Assembly: GCF_000161795.2 (NCBI RefSeq)
Contig: NZ_CP006882.1
Span: forward strand, 310,001 to 374,000
DNA length: 64,000 bases
Source: Synechococcus sp. WH 8109
Lineage (GTDB): Bacteria > Cyanobacteriota > Cyanobacteriia > PCC-6307 > Cyanobiaceae
Reading direction: 5' to 3'
Of this stretch, positions 56,187 to 64,000 are shown in pieces; the stretch's first letter is position 1, and the number at the start of each line of letters is the position of its first letter. Below the pieces are notes generated by a model. It saw nothing but the letters and a program-made list of their open reading frames with translations. It was not told the DNA's origin and did not search any database. Both the position numbers and the translations under genes were made by a program.

Positions 56187-57325
56187 CCCAAACAGGCTTC
56201 CCCGGTGGAGATCCGTTCCTCCTCCTCCATCCGCTGAATACCTTCCTGAAGTAGGTTCTCGATGGATTGGCCCTGTCTATGGGCCGCTTCCCAGAGCATG
56301 GCCTGATTGCCATGGACAAGCAGGGAATCCAAGGGCTTCAAGCAGGACCTGAGCTGGAGCGATTCGGCGAGGGGAGTCAGCTGACCAATCAGCTCCAGCA
56401 GCCAGTCTTTGCAGTTGATGGCACGGCCATCCTGCCAATGCCGGAGTTCAGCATTCAGGCTGGATCGGGCCACGGCGGCATCGTTGCTTTCGGCGAGCTG
56501 GACCAGTTCACTGGCGCTCAGCGAACTGCTGCTGAGTGGATCGAGGATTTCGATGTTGTTTTTGAGGGCCAGCAGCCGCAGCTCCAGCAGACAGGTGATC
56601 GCCAGCAGCTGATCGGGATTGGTGACCAGATCACAGATCCTTAATTCCAACCGGTTGAGGTCGTAGGGGCGCCGCGGACCATTGGGCCGAACCGATGTCC
56701 ACAGGTGGCGTTCGTTGCGCATGGCACCCGTGGCCAGCTGCTCCTCCACCCACTCGATGTAGTGCTTGTGATCTCTAAAGAGAGGAACCGCAGCCGGCGT
56801 GAGCGGGAATTGATGCCATCGCTGGGAGTGGTGGCTGGTGCTCCGCCCATCCAAGAAGGGGGAACTTGCACTCAGGGCAAGCAGCAGAGCCGCTTCGCAG
56901 CGCACGAGCCGGACCGCTGCAAACAACCAGTTGAGATCGGTGATCCCGAGGTTGATATGGATGCTGGCTGTCACGACCTTGGTGCCATACAGCTGTTCAA
57001 TCAGCGCGTGATACGCGTTCTCCGGGTCGGAGCGTTCGAAGCGGCTGCTGTCACCCAGGCTCATGGTGCTGCCGGGGAGAAGCGTTAGCTCCCGCTTCTG
57101 CAGCCACCGCCGCAGCGTCCGCCGAGGAGCCAGTAGCGCCTCGGGCAGTTGGGCGTAATCCCGGATCGGGTCGGTGACGTATTCGAGGTTGCGACGGTCC
57201 GGTTCCGTCACGAAGCCAGGGAGGTCCCTGGCAACGTCGGGGGCGACGCCCACGTTGGTTCCTTTGCTTCGACCGGTGAACAGTTCAACCTCGAAGCCTT
57301 TCAGCAGAAGGGGGTGCGCTGTCAT
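56183..57325 (-). CDS. gshA: Glutamate-cysteine ligase, cyanobacterial GCS2 type
   Basis: 380 aa, first step of glutathione synthesis. [20 protein letters not shown] opens the protein, with [33 protein letters not shown] and [19 protein letters not shown] further on, typical of the cyanobacterial family. The start at 57325 overlaps the trpE stop by ATGA; an in-frame ATG at 57343 is also possible. It lies in the order trpE-gshA-ppc. Confidence 0.92.
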   Translation of the reverse strand: MTAHPLLLKGFEVELFTGRSKGTNVGVAPDVARDLPGFVTEPDRRNLEYVTDPIRDYAQLPEALLAPRRTLRRWLQKRELTLLPGSTMSLGDSSRFERSDPENAYHALIEQLYGTKVVTASIHINLGITDLNWLFAAVRLVRCEAALLLALSASSPFLDGRSTSHHSQRWHQFPLTPAAVPLFRDHKHYIEWVEEQLATGAMRNERHLWTSVRPNGPRRPYDLNRLELRICDLVTNPDQLLAITCLLELRLLALKNNIEILDPLSSSSLSASELVQLAESNDAAVARSSLNAELRHWQDGRAINCKDWLLELIGQLTPLAESLQLRSCLKPLDSLLVHGNQAMLWEAAHRQGQSIENLLQEGIQRMEEEERISTGEACLG

Positions 57326-58839
57326 CCCGGTGGATTCAGGCACGCCAGTGCGGTCAGCATTCCCCTGGCTTTGTTGAGGGTCTCCTCAAACTCCGCCGTC
57401 GGTTGTGAATCGGCCACAACGCCGGCTCCGGCCTGTACTTTCACTCGGCATCCCCCGCTATCACGGGGTTGTACCAGCATAGTTCGGATCGTGATCGCCG
57501 TGTTGAGGGCCCCGGCCAGATCAACGGATCCGTACACCCCGGAATAGGGGCCACGGGCATCGGGCTCAAGCTCGTGGATGAGTTGCATCGCCCGGATTTT
57601 CGGCGCGCCGCTGACGGTGCCGGCGGGGAACGCCGCCATCAGCAGATCCCACACGTCGTGCGTTGGCCCCAGGCGTCCTTCGACTTGGCTGACGATGTGC
57701 ATCACGTGGGAATAGCGCTCGATCACCATCAGGTCTTGCACTGCCACGCTTCCGGGCTGACAGACCCTGCCGAGGTCGTTGCGGCCCAGATCAACAAGCA
57801 TCACGTGCTCAGCTCTTTCCTTCGGGTCGGCCAGCAGGTCAGCTTCCAGTTCGCGGTCTTCCACGGGCGTGGCGCCGCGGGGCCGTGTTCCGGCGATGGG
57901 GCGAAGGCTGGCGTGGATGCCATCAGCAGCGGGTTCGGCTTGAACCATCACCTCCGGACTGGAGCCAATCAGTTGCCAGTCCCCAAAGTCGAAGAACGCC
58001 ATATACGGGGAAGGATTCACCATCCGCAAACTGCGGTACAGCTCCAGGGGCGATTGGGGCACCTCGGTTTCTAAGCGCTGACTGATTACCAGTTGGAACA
58101 CATCGCCGGCTGCGATGTGTTCTTTGGCGGTGTCGACGGCGGCTTCGAATTCATCGCGGCTGCGGTTGGAGCGCACCGCGGGAAGCTCTTTGCTTCTCGC
58201 GTCCCAGGTCAGTGGTTTGACGGCGGGCAGAGGTGCGTCCATTCGCTGGCGCAGGGCCTCAATACGTCCGATAGCGGTTTGCCAGGCCTGTTCCTCATCC
58301 GCTCCGTTGGAGAGGTCGCCGAAGGCGACAGCGGTGATCTGTCGTTTCACCTGATCAAAGATCAGGATCGCGTCCATCAACATCCAGATCCCATCCGGGG
58401 GATCTGCAGCAGCGCGGGGATGAACGGCGACGGTGGGTTCGATCCACTGGATCAATTCGTAACCCCAAACGCCATAGAGCTGCCCAAGCGGAGGGAGGCC
58501 CGGCAGGTTGACGCAGGAGTAAGGCTCGAGGATGTCGCGCAGGGATGCGAACGGATTGCCGTTGAAGCTCTCTTCACGACCATCTCGCCAGGTGCGCGTC
58601 AGACGATCATTGCGCGCTGACGCCGTCCAAAGCGGATCGCATGCGATCACGCTCCAACGCCCCAAGGTTTCACCACCCTCTACAGACTCCAGCAGCACGC
58701 CTGGAGGCCTTCCATCACCCACCTTGATCCAGGTGGTGAGGGGTGTTTCAAGATCTGCAGGCCAACTCTGAGCCAGAGGAATCAGGTTGGCACCACTGCA
58801 AACAGCCTGATGAAAGGCGTCGCGATCGGGACTGAACAT
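57322..58839 (-). CDS. trpE: Anthranilate synthase component I
   Basis: 505 aa, makes anthranilate from chorismate in tryptophan synthesis. DVFQLVISQRLETEVP, SPEVMVQAEPAADGIHASLR, RPIAGTRPRG and the C-terminal TVSGAPKIRAMQLIHELEPD are conserved. No glutamine amidotransferase domain is fused, so TrpG must be encoded elsewhere. The feedback-inhibition segment near the N-terminus (LLESVEGGETLGRWSVIA) is present. First gene of the trpE-gshA-ppc-GNAT unit. Confidence 0.96.
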   Translation of the reverse strand: MFSPDRDAFHQAVCSGANLIPLAQSWPADLETPLTTWIKVGDGRPPGVLLESVEGGETLGRWSVIACDPLWTASARNDRLTRTWRDGREESFNGNPFASLRDILEPYSCVNLPGLPPLGQLYGVWGYELIQWIEPTVAVHPRAAADPPDGIWMLMDAILIFDQVKRQITAVAFGDLSNGADEEQAWQTAIGRIEALRQRMDAPLPAVKPLTWDARSKELPAVRSNRSRDEFEAAVDTAKEHIAAGDVFQLVISQRLETEVPQSPLELYRSLRMVNPSPYMAFFDFGDWQLIGSSPEVMVQAEPAADGIHASLRPIAGTRPRGATPVEDRELEADLLADPKERAEHVMLVDLGRNDLGRVCQPGSVAVQDLMVIERYSHVMHIVSQVEGRLGPTHDVWDLLMAAFPAGTVSGAPKIRAMQLIHELEPDARGPYSGVYGSVDLAGALNTAITIRTMLVQPRDSGGCRVKVQAGAGVVADSQPTAEFEETLNKARGMLTALACLNPPG

Positions 58840-58861
58840 GACCTGATCATCGCAGCCGGGA

Positions 58862-58883
58862 CCCGGAGATCATGACCTCCGGG
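58862..58883 (-). promoter_or_regulatory. Stem-loop between psaD and trpE
   Basis: CCCGGAG and CTCCGGG form a 7-bp stem with an inner palindrome TCATGA extending it. It lies 17 bp after the psaD stop and 23 bp before trpE. No T-run follows on the minus strand, so it probably protects the psaD 3' end or limits read-through instead of acting as a standard terminator. Confidence 0.5.
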
Positions 58884-58899
58884 CGTCGGTTTTGAGAGA

Positions 58900-59331
58900 T
58901 CAGGCGTCGAAGGTGTTCCGGCCGCTGAACTTGATGTTGGCCGGGTTCACGTTCTGGCCAATGCGACGGGGGTTGTGGCCCACCATGGGACGACCTTCGT
59001 TCACCTTTTCGGAGAACACACCATCCTTGGGATGCAGGAACTCGGTGTCACCACCGGGGTAGATCCGGTAAATCTTGTAGTCCTCGATCCTGGGCTTGAA
59101 TTTCGTGCGCAGCTGAGTGCCGAGGGCGAGGCACTGTTCCTTGCGAGCGAAATACATCAGGTTCTCGCCTGAATTCATCAGAGCGGCGCCACCAGTAGGT
59201 AGCTCAAAAGCCTGCTCTGTTTTGCTGGTCCAGGTGATTGCGTATTTTTCTTCAGTCTCCGCTGAATTCAGAAGGCCGCCAGTGCTGGCGATGTGCTGGG
59301 GAAGTTGACCGTTCAACGCCGTTGCTGCCAT
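58900..59331 (-). CDS. psaD: Photosystem I subunit II (ferredoxin-docking)
   Basis: 143 aa, a stromal PSI subunit that anchors PsaC and docks ferredoxin. [40 protein letters not shown] and the C-terminal [19 protein letters not shown] are typical. The start at 59331 (MAATALNG) matches the family; an upstream start at 59349 would add six residues. It lies 60 bp before trpE. Confidence 0.97.
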   Translation of the reverse strand: MAATALNGQLPQHIASTGGLLNSAETEEKYAITWTSKTEQAFELPTGGAALMNSGENLMYFARKEQCLALGTQLRTKFKPRIEDYKIYRIYPGGDTEFLHPKDGVFSEKVNEGRPMVGHNPRRIGQNVNPANIKFSGRNTFDA

Positions 59332-59433
59332 GGCTGAAAGAATCCACAAGAGCCGTTATGGCTGGAAAGTAGCACCGTCATTGCGGCCTGGTTTGAGCTC
59401 CGACAGCAAGCTTCACACCCGTCAACAAACCCA

Positions 59434-60783
59434 TCACTCTCTGGGCGTATGCACCGGAAAAAAAACGGTGATGTCGCGGTCGCGCCTGGGCTGATAGCGG
59501 CCTCCCAGGCTGGCCATCATCTGGCGAGTCGCATCCTGGCTTAACTGCAGGCTTCCTGTGCTGGGATCCCAGCTCAGGACGGTGCCTACGTCCTCGCGCT
59601 GGGGAGACTTGCCGGCCTCCGCGGCCTGGCTTCTGTAGGGATGCTCCACATGCAGCTGAAGCTTCACCCGCGGACCCGCTGCCTGGAGGTGAAGCGTGAG
59701 CTGACTGCCGGAGGGGAGCCCCCTGGTGCTGCGGTCGATCAGCCCCCCCAGCATCGGTTCCAGTCGCCGGGAGTCACTGAGGATCGCTGGCAGGTCAGCG
59801 CTGAGATCCAGCTCCAGGGCGATTCCGCGACGGTCCAGCTGTTCCGTCCAGCTGGGTGCAAGGGCGCTCAGCATGGCCTGCAAATCCGTGCGGGCCAGAT
59901 TGGCCTCGTTGGGCTCCCGTTGCAGTTCAGCGGCATGGAAGATCAGGCCAAATCGATCGATCTGCTCGCTGCATTCCACATCGATCTGCCGCAAGCGATT
60001 CACAACGACATCAGCCAGATCCTTCCGCCGTAGCAGAGAGCGAATCAATGTTCGGATCGTGGCCAGCGGGGTTCGCACCTCATGGGTGATCGCTTCCAGC
60101 AAATTCAGATCTCCATGGCTGGGCACTTCCGGTGGGCGATCAGCCTGGATGGGTTGCAGCATCAGCCCAGGGGCTGTGCCGGTGAGCCGCTCCGTGAGAC
60201 GGGGCCAGAACTGTTCTGACCAGGCTGCATTGCTCTGCAGGGAGCCGATCGATTCGAGCGCTTTGCGCAGCTGCTCGGCCTGCGTTGGTGACTGGTGCTC
60301 CAGCCGGCCCCCCAGCTGCACCAGCACATCACTGAGCGTTGCTGGGTCGCATCGCATCAGCAACTGACGCTTCTGGGCCGGTCCATGTAGGGCAAGGGCC
60401 ACCTGGACCTCGGGTGTGATCACCAGCAGCAGTGGGTCATCCCCGTCGTCGGGGCCTAGGGACAAGCGTTGGAATCCCCGCAAGTAACCGGGCTCATTGC
60501 TGCTGGACCGTCCCGGCAGTGCTGTTGGATGCGGACTCAGTTGATCCAGTTGATCTGGAGCCCACACCCATCCCTGCAGATGTTTCAGTAACTCCGGTTC
60601 GTAGAGAGCTGGCAGGGGGGCAGCCAGCCAGATGCCGCGTTCCAGGCCGCGCTCAAGCAGGTCCTGTTGCAGGGTTTCCAGAGCAGCCCACCAAAGCCGC
60701 CGGACACCAATCTCATCGCAGCGGCCCTGGGGCACGTCCTGTGCCAGCCGTTGTCGCAGGTCTGTGAAGGAGGGGCCGGTCAA
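59434..60783 (-). CDS. Sensor histidine kinase with degenerate ATP-binding domain
   Basis: 449 aa, no transmembrane segment, so a soluble kinase. The N-terminal half (about 1-225) is a putative sensory region. The HisKA domain has His234 in ITHEVRTPLATIRTLIRSLL. The HATPase_c region lacks the usual N-box asparagine (LEPMLGGLIDRSTRG) and the DxGxG motif, so kinase activity is doubtful unless replaced by divergent residues. The start is TTG overlapping the rodA stop (TTGA). No response regulator is adjacent. Confidence 0.82.
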   Translation of the reverse strand: MTGPSFTDLRQRLAQDVPQGRCDEIGVRRLWWAALETLQQDLLERGLERGIWLAAPLPALYEPELLKHLQGWVWAPDQLDQLSPHPTALPGRSSSNEPGYLRGFQRLSLGPDDGDDPLLLVITPEVQVALALHGPAQKRQLLMRCDPATLSDVLVQLGGRLEHQSPTQAEQLRKALESIGSLQSNAAWSEQFWPRLTERLTGTAPGLMLQPIQADRPPEVPSHGDLNLLEAITHEVRTPLATIRTLIRSLLRRKDLADVVVNRLRQIDVECSEQIDRFGLIFHAAELQREPNEANLARTDLQAMLSALAPSWTEQLDRRGIALELDLSADLPAILSDSRRLEPMLGGLIDRSTRGLPSGSQLTLHLQAAGPRVKLQLHVEHPYRSQAAEAGKSPQREDVGTVLSWDPSTGSLQLSQDATRQMMASLGGRYQPRRDRDITVFFPVHTPRE

Positions 60784-62018
60784 CGGAGGTGCGCCAAGGA
60801 GCGACGGCTTTGCCGGACCACCGACAGGCAGAGGCCGAGCGCGATGAAGTTCACCACCATGGCTGAGCGCCCATAACTGAGGAAGGGCAGGGGAATTCCT
60901 GTGACGGGGCCCAGGCCGATGGTCATGAAGATGTTTACCACCACCTGGAACATCAGCATCGTGCCGATCCCGATCACCACTAGTGATTCGAAGTCGGTGC
61001 GGGCATTGCGCGCGATCTGGAGCAACCGTGCCATCAAGGCGGCAAATCCAAGAACCACCAGAAGGCAGCCAATAAAACCGGTTTCCTCGCCCAGGGCGCT
61101 GAAGATGAAATCGGTGTGCTGTTCAGGGATGAAACGAAGCTTGGTCAGTTGTCCTTGAAGAAGACCTGTGCCCAAGACGCCGCCTGAACCGATGCCAACG
61201 GTGCTCTGGAGTAGGTGATAGCCCCCGCCCAATGGATCCTGACTGGGGTCGAGGAACAGCACCAAACGGTCCCGTTGATAGTCCTTCAAACCATGTATCC
61301 AGAGCCATGGCGTCACAGCAGCCATGGCGCCGTGGATGGCCAGGGTTGCTGTAGCTGCCAAACGTTTCCAGGGCAGGGAGCGGTACGCGAGAACTCCCAT
61401 CAGCGGGATCCAGAGGGCCATGGCCCAGGGGAGAAGGCCTGAGAGCAGGGCCGTCACCAGCGGTGACAACCACAGAATCACCCACTCGACCGGCATCCCA
61501 GACCAATAGAGCATCGTGAGCATCAGGGCTCCGAACACAAGCGATGTGCCGAGATCAGGCTGGATGAACACCAGCAGCCAAGGCACTGCAATCACCCCGA
61601 GAGGGCGCATCAGATCAACCGGTCGTTCCACCGGGTGTCGCGACAAGACTGCTGCCACGAGCAGGATCGCCGCAATCTTGGCGAATTCCGATGGCTGAAC
61701 ATGAACCCCGCCAATGCTGATCCAGCGTTGGGCGCCCAGCGCTGTGGTTCCAATAACGCGCACCGCCACCAGGCTGATCACCGTGAGGACGTAAACGGGA
61801 ACCAAAAGAGGCCGGAGACGCTGCAGCGGCAGCCGTTCCAGTCCCAGCGCCAGCAGCACTCCGAAGGCTGCGGTGATCCAGTGGTGGTACCAGTCGGCAT
61901 AGTCCGCCTGGCGTTGGGTGCTGGCGATCAGCACCCCGGCGATGGCGATCATCCCGAGCGGAACACCCCAGAGCACCCACTCCCGGTGCGATCTGTGGCG
62001 GTCACGTCGGCTGAACAT
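60780..62018 (-). CDS. rodA: Rod-shape-determining SEDS protein RodA
   Basis: 412 aa, about ten membrane helices, peptidoglycan glycosyltransferase of the SEDS family. RWISIGGVHVQPSEFAKIAA, FIQPDLGTSLVFGALMLTML, GGYHLLQSTVGIGSGGVLGTGLLQGQL, and FSALGEETGFIGCLL with PLPFLSYGRSAMVVNFIALG are signatures. It is RodA-like instead of FtsW-like by context-free appearance, but the two are close. It starts 2 bp after the mrp stop. Confidence 0.93.
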   Translation of the reverse strand: MFSRRDRHRSHREWVLWGVPLGMIAIAGVLIASTQRQADYADWYHHWITAAFGVLLALGLERLPLQRLRPLLVPVYVLTVISLVAVRVIGTTALGAQRWISIGGVHVQPSEFAKIAAILLVAAVLSRHPVERPVDLMRPLGVIAVPWLLVFIQPDLGTSLVFGALMLTMLYWSGMPVEWVILWLSPLVTALLSGLLPWAMALWIPLMGVLAYRSLPWKRLAATATLAIHGAMAAVTPWLWIHGLKDYQRDRLVLFLDPSQDPLGGGYHLLQSTVGIGSGGVLGTGLLQGQLTKLRFIPEQHTDFIFSALGEETGFIGCLLVVLGFAALMARLLQIARNARTDFESLVVIGIGTMLMFQVVVNIFMTIGLGPVTGIPLPFLSYGRSAMVVNFIALGLCLSVVRQSRRSLAHLR

Positions 62019-62020
62019 CG

Positions 62021-63097
62021 TCAGACGGGCTGGGTGACTGCCTTGAGTACCGCTTCAGCAAGGCCTTTGAACTCGGCGGCGCTGGCGGAGTCGCTGCGGT
62101 TGATCACGATCGGTCGTCCCGTGTCACCGCCTTCCTGCACGGGCATTTCCATGGGGATCTGAGCCAGCAGGGGAACGTCATAGTCGGCGGCCAGTTGGGC
62201 GCCGCCGCCACTGCCGAAGAGGGCGTAGCGGCAGTCGGGACGGTCCGGAGGAATGAAGGCGCTCATGTTCTCCACCACGCCCAGAACGGGAATGCCCATC
62301 TGCCGGAACATGGCGAGACCCCTTCGCGCATCCTGCAGCGACACCTGTTGTGGTGTGGTCACGATCACAACGCCCGCCATCGGCACCGCCTGGGCCAGGG
62401 AGAGCTGTGCATCACCGGTGCCCGGTGGCAGATCAACGATGAGAATGTCCCGCTTACCCCATTCGGCCTGATACAGGAACTGCCGAATGATGCCGTTGAG
62501 CATCGGACCGCGCCAGATCACAGGTTGGTGATCGTCGATCAGTAGACCCATCGACACCATGGCGATGCCGCAGGTCTCGATCGGGACAATCCGCTGCTGA
62601 TCGCCGCTGCCCTGCACCTCAGGTGTTTGGTCAGCGACGCCCAGCATGGTGGGTGCGTTCGGCCCGTAGATATCGGCGTCCAGAAGTCCGACCCGCAGCC
62701 CGGTCTGGGCGAGGGCGCAGGCCAGATTGACCGCGACGGTGCTCTTGCCGACGCCGCCCTTGCCGCTGCTCACTGCAATCACCTGGCGGACGCCGGGGAT
62801 CGACTGGCGTTCCGCCGGCTGACCATGGCCGGCCTGGCCAATGCCCCCTTGGCTTGGCGGTTGGCCGATCTCGATCTGAACGTCGTCAATGCCATCGAGC
62901 GCCATCAGAGCGCCCCGTGCTTCGGCCACGATTCGGTCACGCTGGCTTTGGGCGAAGCCAGGAAGGCTGAGGCGAAACACAGCCCGCGGCGGGGTGATGC
63001 GGATCTGTTCGATCCAGCCGAGCTCCAGGGCCGTTTTGCCACTGCCGGCATCTTTGACTTGCTGGAGGGCTTGGTTGGCCTGCTCGACCGGGGTCAT
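62021..63097 (-). CDS. mrp: Mrp/NBP35-family P-loop iron-sulfur carrier
   Basis: 358 aa from the ATG at 63097. An N-terminal DUF59/MIP18-like segment (about 1-90) precedes the ATPase with a deviant Walker A, IAVSSGKGGVGKSTVAVNLA, then GLLDADIYGPNAPTMLG and ILIVDLPPGTGDAQLSLAQ. Such proteins carry and transfer Fe-S clusters. The C-terminal CxxC of ApbC/Nbp35 is not evident (a lone Cys lies in PDRPDCRYALFG), which may change how a cluster is bound. Longer in-frame starts (63106, 63268) exist. It is divergent from hemF. Confidence 0.88.
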   Translation of the reverse strand: MTPVEQANQALQQVKDAGSGKTALELGWIEQIRITPPRAVFRLSLPGFAQSQRDRIVAEARGALMALDGIDDVQIEIGQPPSQGGIGQAGHGQPAERQSIPGVRQVIAVSSGKGGVGKSTVAVNLACALAQTGLRVGLLDADIYGPNAPTMLGVADQTPEVQGSGDQQRIVPIETCGIAMVSMGLLIDDHQPVIWRGPMLNGIIRQFLYQAEWGKRDILIVDLPPGTGDAQLSLAQAVPMAGVVIVTTPQQVSLQDARRGLAMFRQMGIPVLGVVENMSAFIPPDRPDCRYALFGSGGGAQLAADYDVPLLAQIPMEMPVQEGGDTGRPIVINRSDSASAAEFKGLAEAVLKAVTQPV

Positions 63098-63212
63098 CCG
63101 TTTCATCAAGGCAAGCTGGATCCTAGGGGCGCCGCCCGTGACAGTCCCTGACGGATGCTTGTCCAGGCCTGGGGTGGCCTGGTTAGGTTTCGATGTCTTC
63201 AGTCTCTGACAC

Positions 63213-64000
63213 ATGGTCCGCTCCCTGATTCGCCGCGTCCTTGGACGCCAGGACGTGGGTGTCAGCAAAGCTCCCCTTGAGTTGCCCCCCAGCGATTCCA
63301 GAGAGCGGGCTCGGGCGATGGTTATGGGGCTGCAGGACGAAATCTGTGCGGGCCTAGAAGCCCTCGACGGTGAAGGTCTCTTCGCTGAAGAGAGTTGGGT
63401 CAGGTCCGAAGGGGGTGGGGGGCGCTCCCGGGTGATGCGTGAGGGCCGCGTCTTTGAACAGGGCGGCGTGAATTTCTCCGAGGTTCAAGGCGAAGAACTG
63501 CCCCCGTCGATCCTCAAGCAGCGTCCTGAGGCGAAGGGGCATCCCTGGTTCGCCACGGGGACCTCGATGGTTCTGCATCCGCGCAACCCCTACATCCCGA
63601 CGGTTCACCTCAATTACCGCTATTTCGAGGCTGGCCCGGTGTGGTGGTTCGGCGGCGGTGCCGACCTCACGCCCTACTACCCGTTCCTTGACGATGCCCG
63701 TCTTTTCCATCGCACCCATCAGGCGGCCTGTGATTCGGTTCATCCGGATCTGCACAAGGTGTTTAAGCCTTGGTGCGATGAATATTTCTATTTGAAGCAC
63801 CGTGGTGAAACCCGCGGCGTTGGCGGCATCTTTTACGACTACCAAGACGCCAACGGCACCCTCTACAAGGGTCAGGATCCCTCCGGGCCTGCGGCTCAGG
63901 TGTCAGCTCGTTTGGGAGCTCGGCCGTTGAGCTGGGAGCAGCTGTTCTCCTTGGGGCAGGCCAATGGCAGAGCCTTCTTGCCCGCCTACGCCCCCATCGT
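63213..64000 (+). CDS. hemF: Coproporphyrinogen III oxidase, aerobic; C-terminus cut by window edge
   Basis: The first 262 codons of HemF, which oxidatively decarboxylates coproporphyrinogen III in heme and chlorophyll synthesis. Signatures: [50 protein letters not shown] and [14 protein letters not shown]. The frame is open at the right edge; about 80-100 residues are missing from the usual length. It is divergent from mrp with 115 bp between starts. Confidence 0.97.
   Translation, partial: MVRSLIRRVLGRQDVGVSKAPLELPPSDSRERARAMVMGLQDEICAGLEALDGEGLFAEESWVRSEGGGGRSRVMREGRVFEQGGVNFSEVQGEELPPSILKQRPEAKGHPWFATGTSMVLHPRNPYIPTVHLNYRYFEAGPVWWFGGGADLTPYYPFLDDARLFHRTHQAACDSVHPDLHKVFKPWCDEYFYLKHRGETRGVGGIFYDYQDANGTLYKGQDPSGPAAQVSARLGARPLSWEQLFSLGQANGRAFLPAYAPI

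Noticed and set aside
58862-58893. Plus-strand terminator (hairpin plus TTTT)
   Set aside because: No plus-strand gene lies upstream to be terminated; kept only as a minus-strand stem-loop between psaD and trpE.
1-64000. CRISPR arrays, rRNA operons, intact insertion sequences
   Set aside because: No regularly spaced repeats, rRNA-like segments or transposase genes with terminal inverted repeats were seen.

Overview
The window looks like part of the chromosome of a marine picocyanobacterium of the Synechococcus type (GC-rich, subcluster 5.1-like). It carries photosystem I genes (psaA-psaB, psaI-psaL, psaD), the NDH-1 subunit gene ndhN, ldpA, a CURT1/CAAD-type thylakoid protein, and cyanobacterium-typical families (DUF3598, DUF1815, DUF2839). 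Gene density is high, most intergenic gaps are under 100 bp, and neighbouring genes often overlap by ATGA or TGATG.

Layout. 1-6.1 kb: an exported hypothetical protein cut by the window edge, then psaA-psaB with a structured leader and a strong terminator. 6.2-11.1 kb: a DUF3598 protein, then an RND efflux pump with a gentisate-dioxygenase-like cupin protein. 11.1-16.8 kb: psaI-psaL, then envelope genes (glycosyltransferase, NlpC/P60 peptidase, class-A-beta-lactamase-like hydrolase, alanine racemase), tRNA-Ser(GCU) and an HNH protein. 16.8-33.3 kb: the S10-spc-alpha ribosomal cluster on the minus strand, transcribed from rplC down to prfA, including secY, adk, rpoA and truA. 33.7-36.8 kb: ndhN-ldpA-R3H/AAA ATPase. 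36.9-38.9 kb: tRNA-Gln, a HAD hydrolase, and recA under a LexA box. 38.9-44.9 kb: small conserved cyanobacterial proteins, a helicase-like protein, tyrA, a CrtD-like carotenoid desaturase, a frameshifted fructosamine kinase and a CAAD protein. 44.9-46.5 kb: a JAMM protease gene overlapping a ThiF/MoeB-rhodanese gene. 46.5-48.9 kb: an AT-rich island with a leucine-rich-repeat surface-type protein. 48.9-64 kb: tandem-domain cobO, larE, speD, recF, tRNA-Arg(CCG), the GNAT-ppc-gshA-trpE operon, psaD, the histidine kinase-rodA-mrp operon, and hemF running off the right edge.

Most of the window is core genome: photosynthesis, translation, cell wall, amino-acid and cofactor metabolism. The clearest accessory segment is the 46.5-48.9 kb island. 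It is bounded by two diverged copies of the last 15 codons of cobO, which suggests integration at the 3' end of a protein-coding gene with restoration of that end. Other points to examine are a perfect 14-nt complementarity between the psaA ribosome-binding region and the psaB 3'UTR, the JAMM/E1-rhodanese pair, the single-base frameshift in the fructosamine kinase gene, a recF without an ordinary start codon, and a histidine kinase with a degenerate ATP-binding domain. No CRISPR array, rRNA, prophage or intact insertion sequence was seen.
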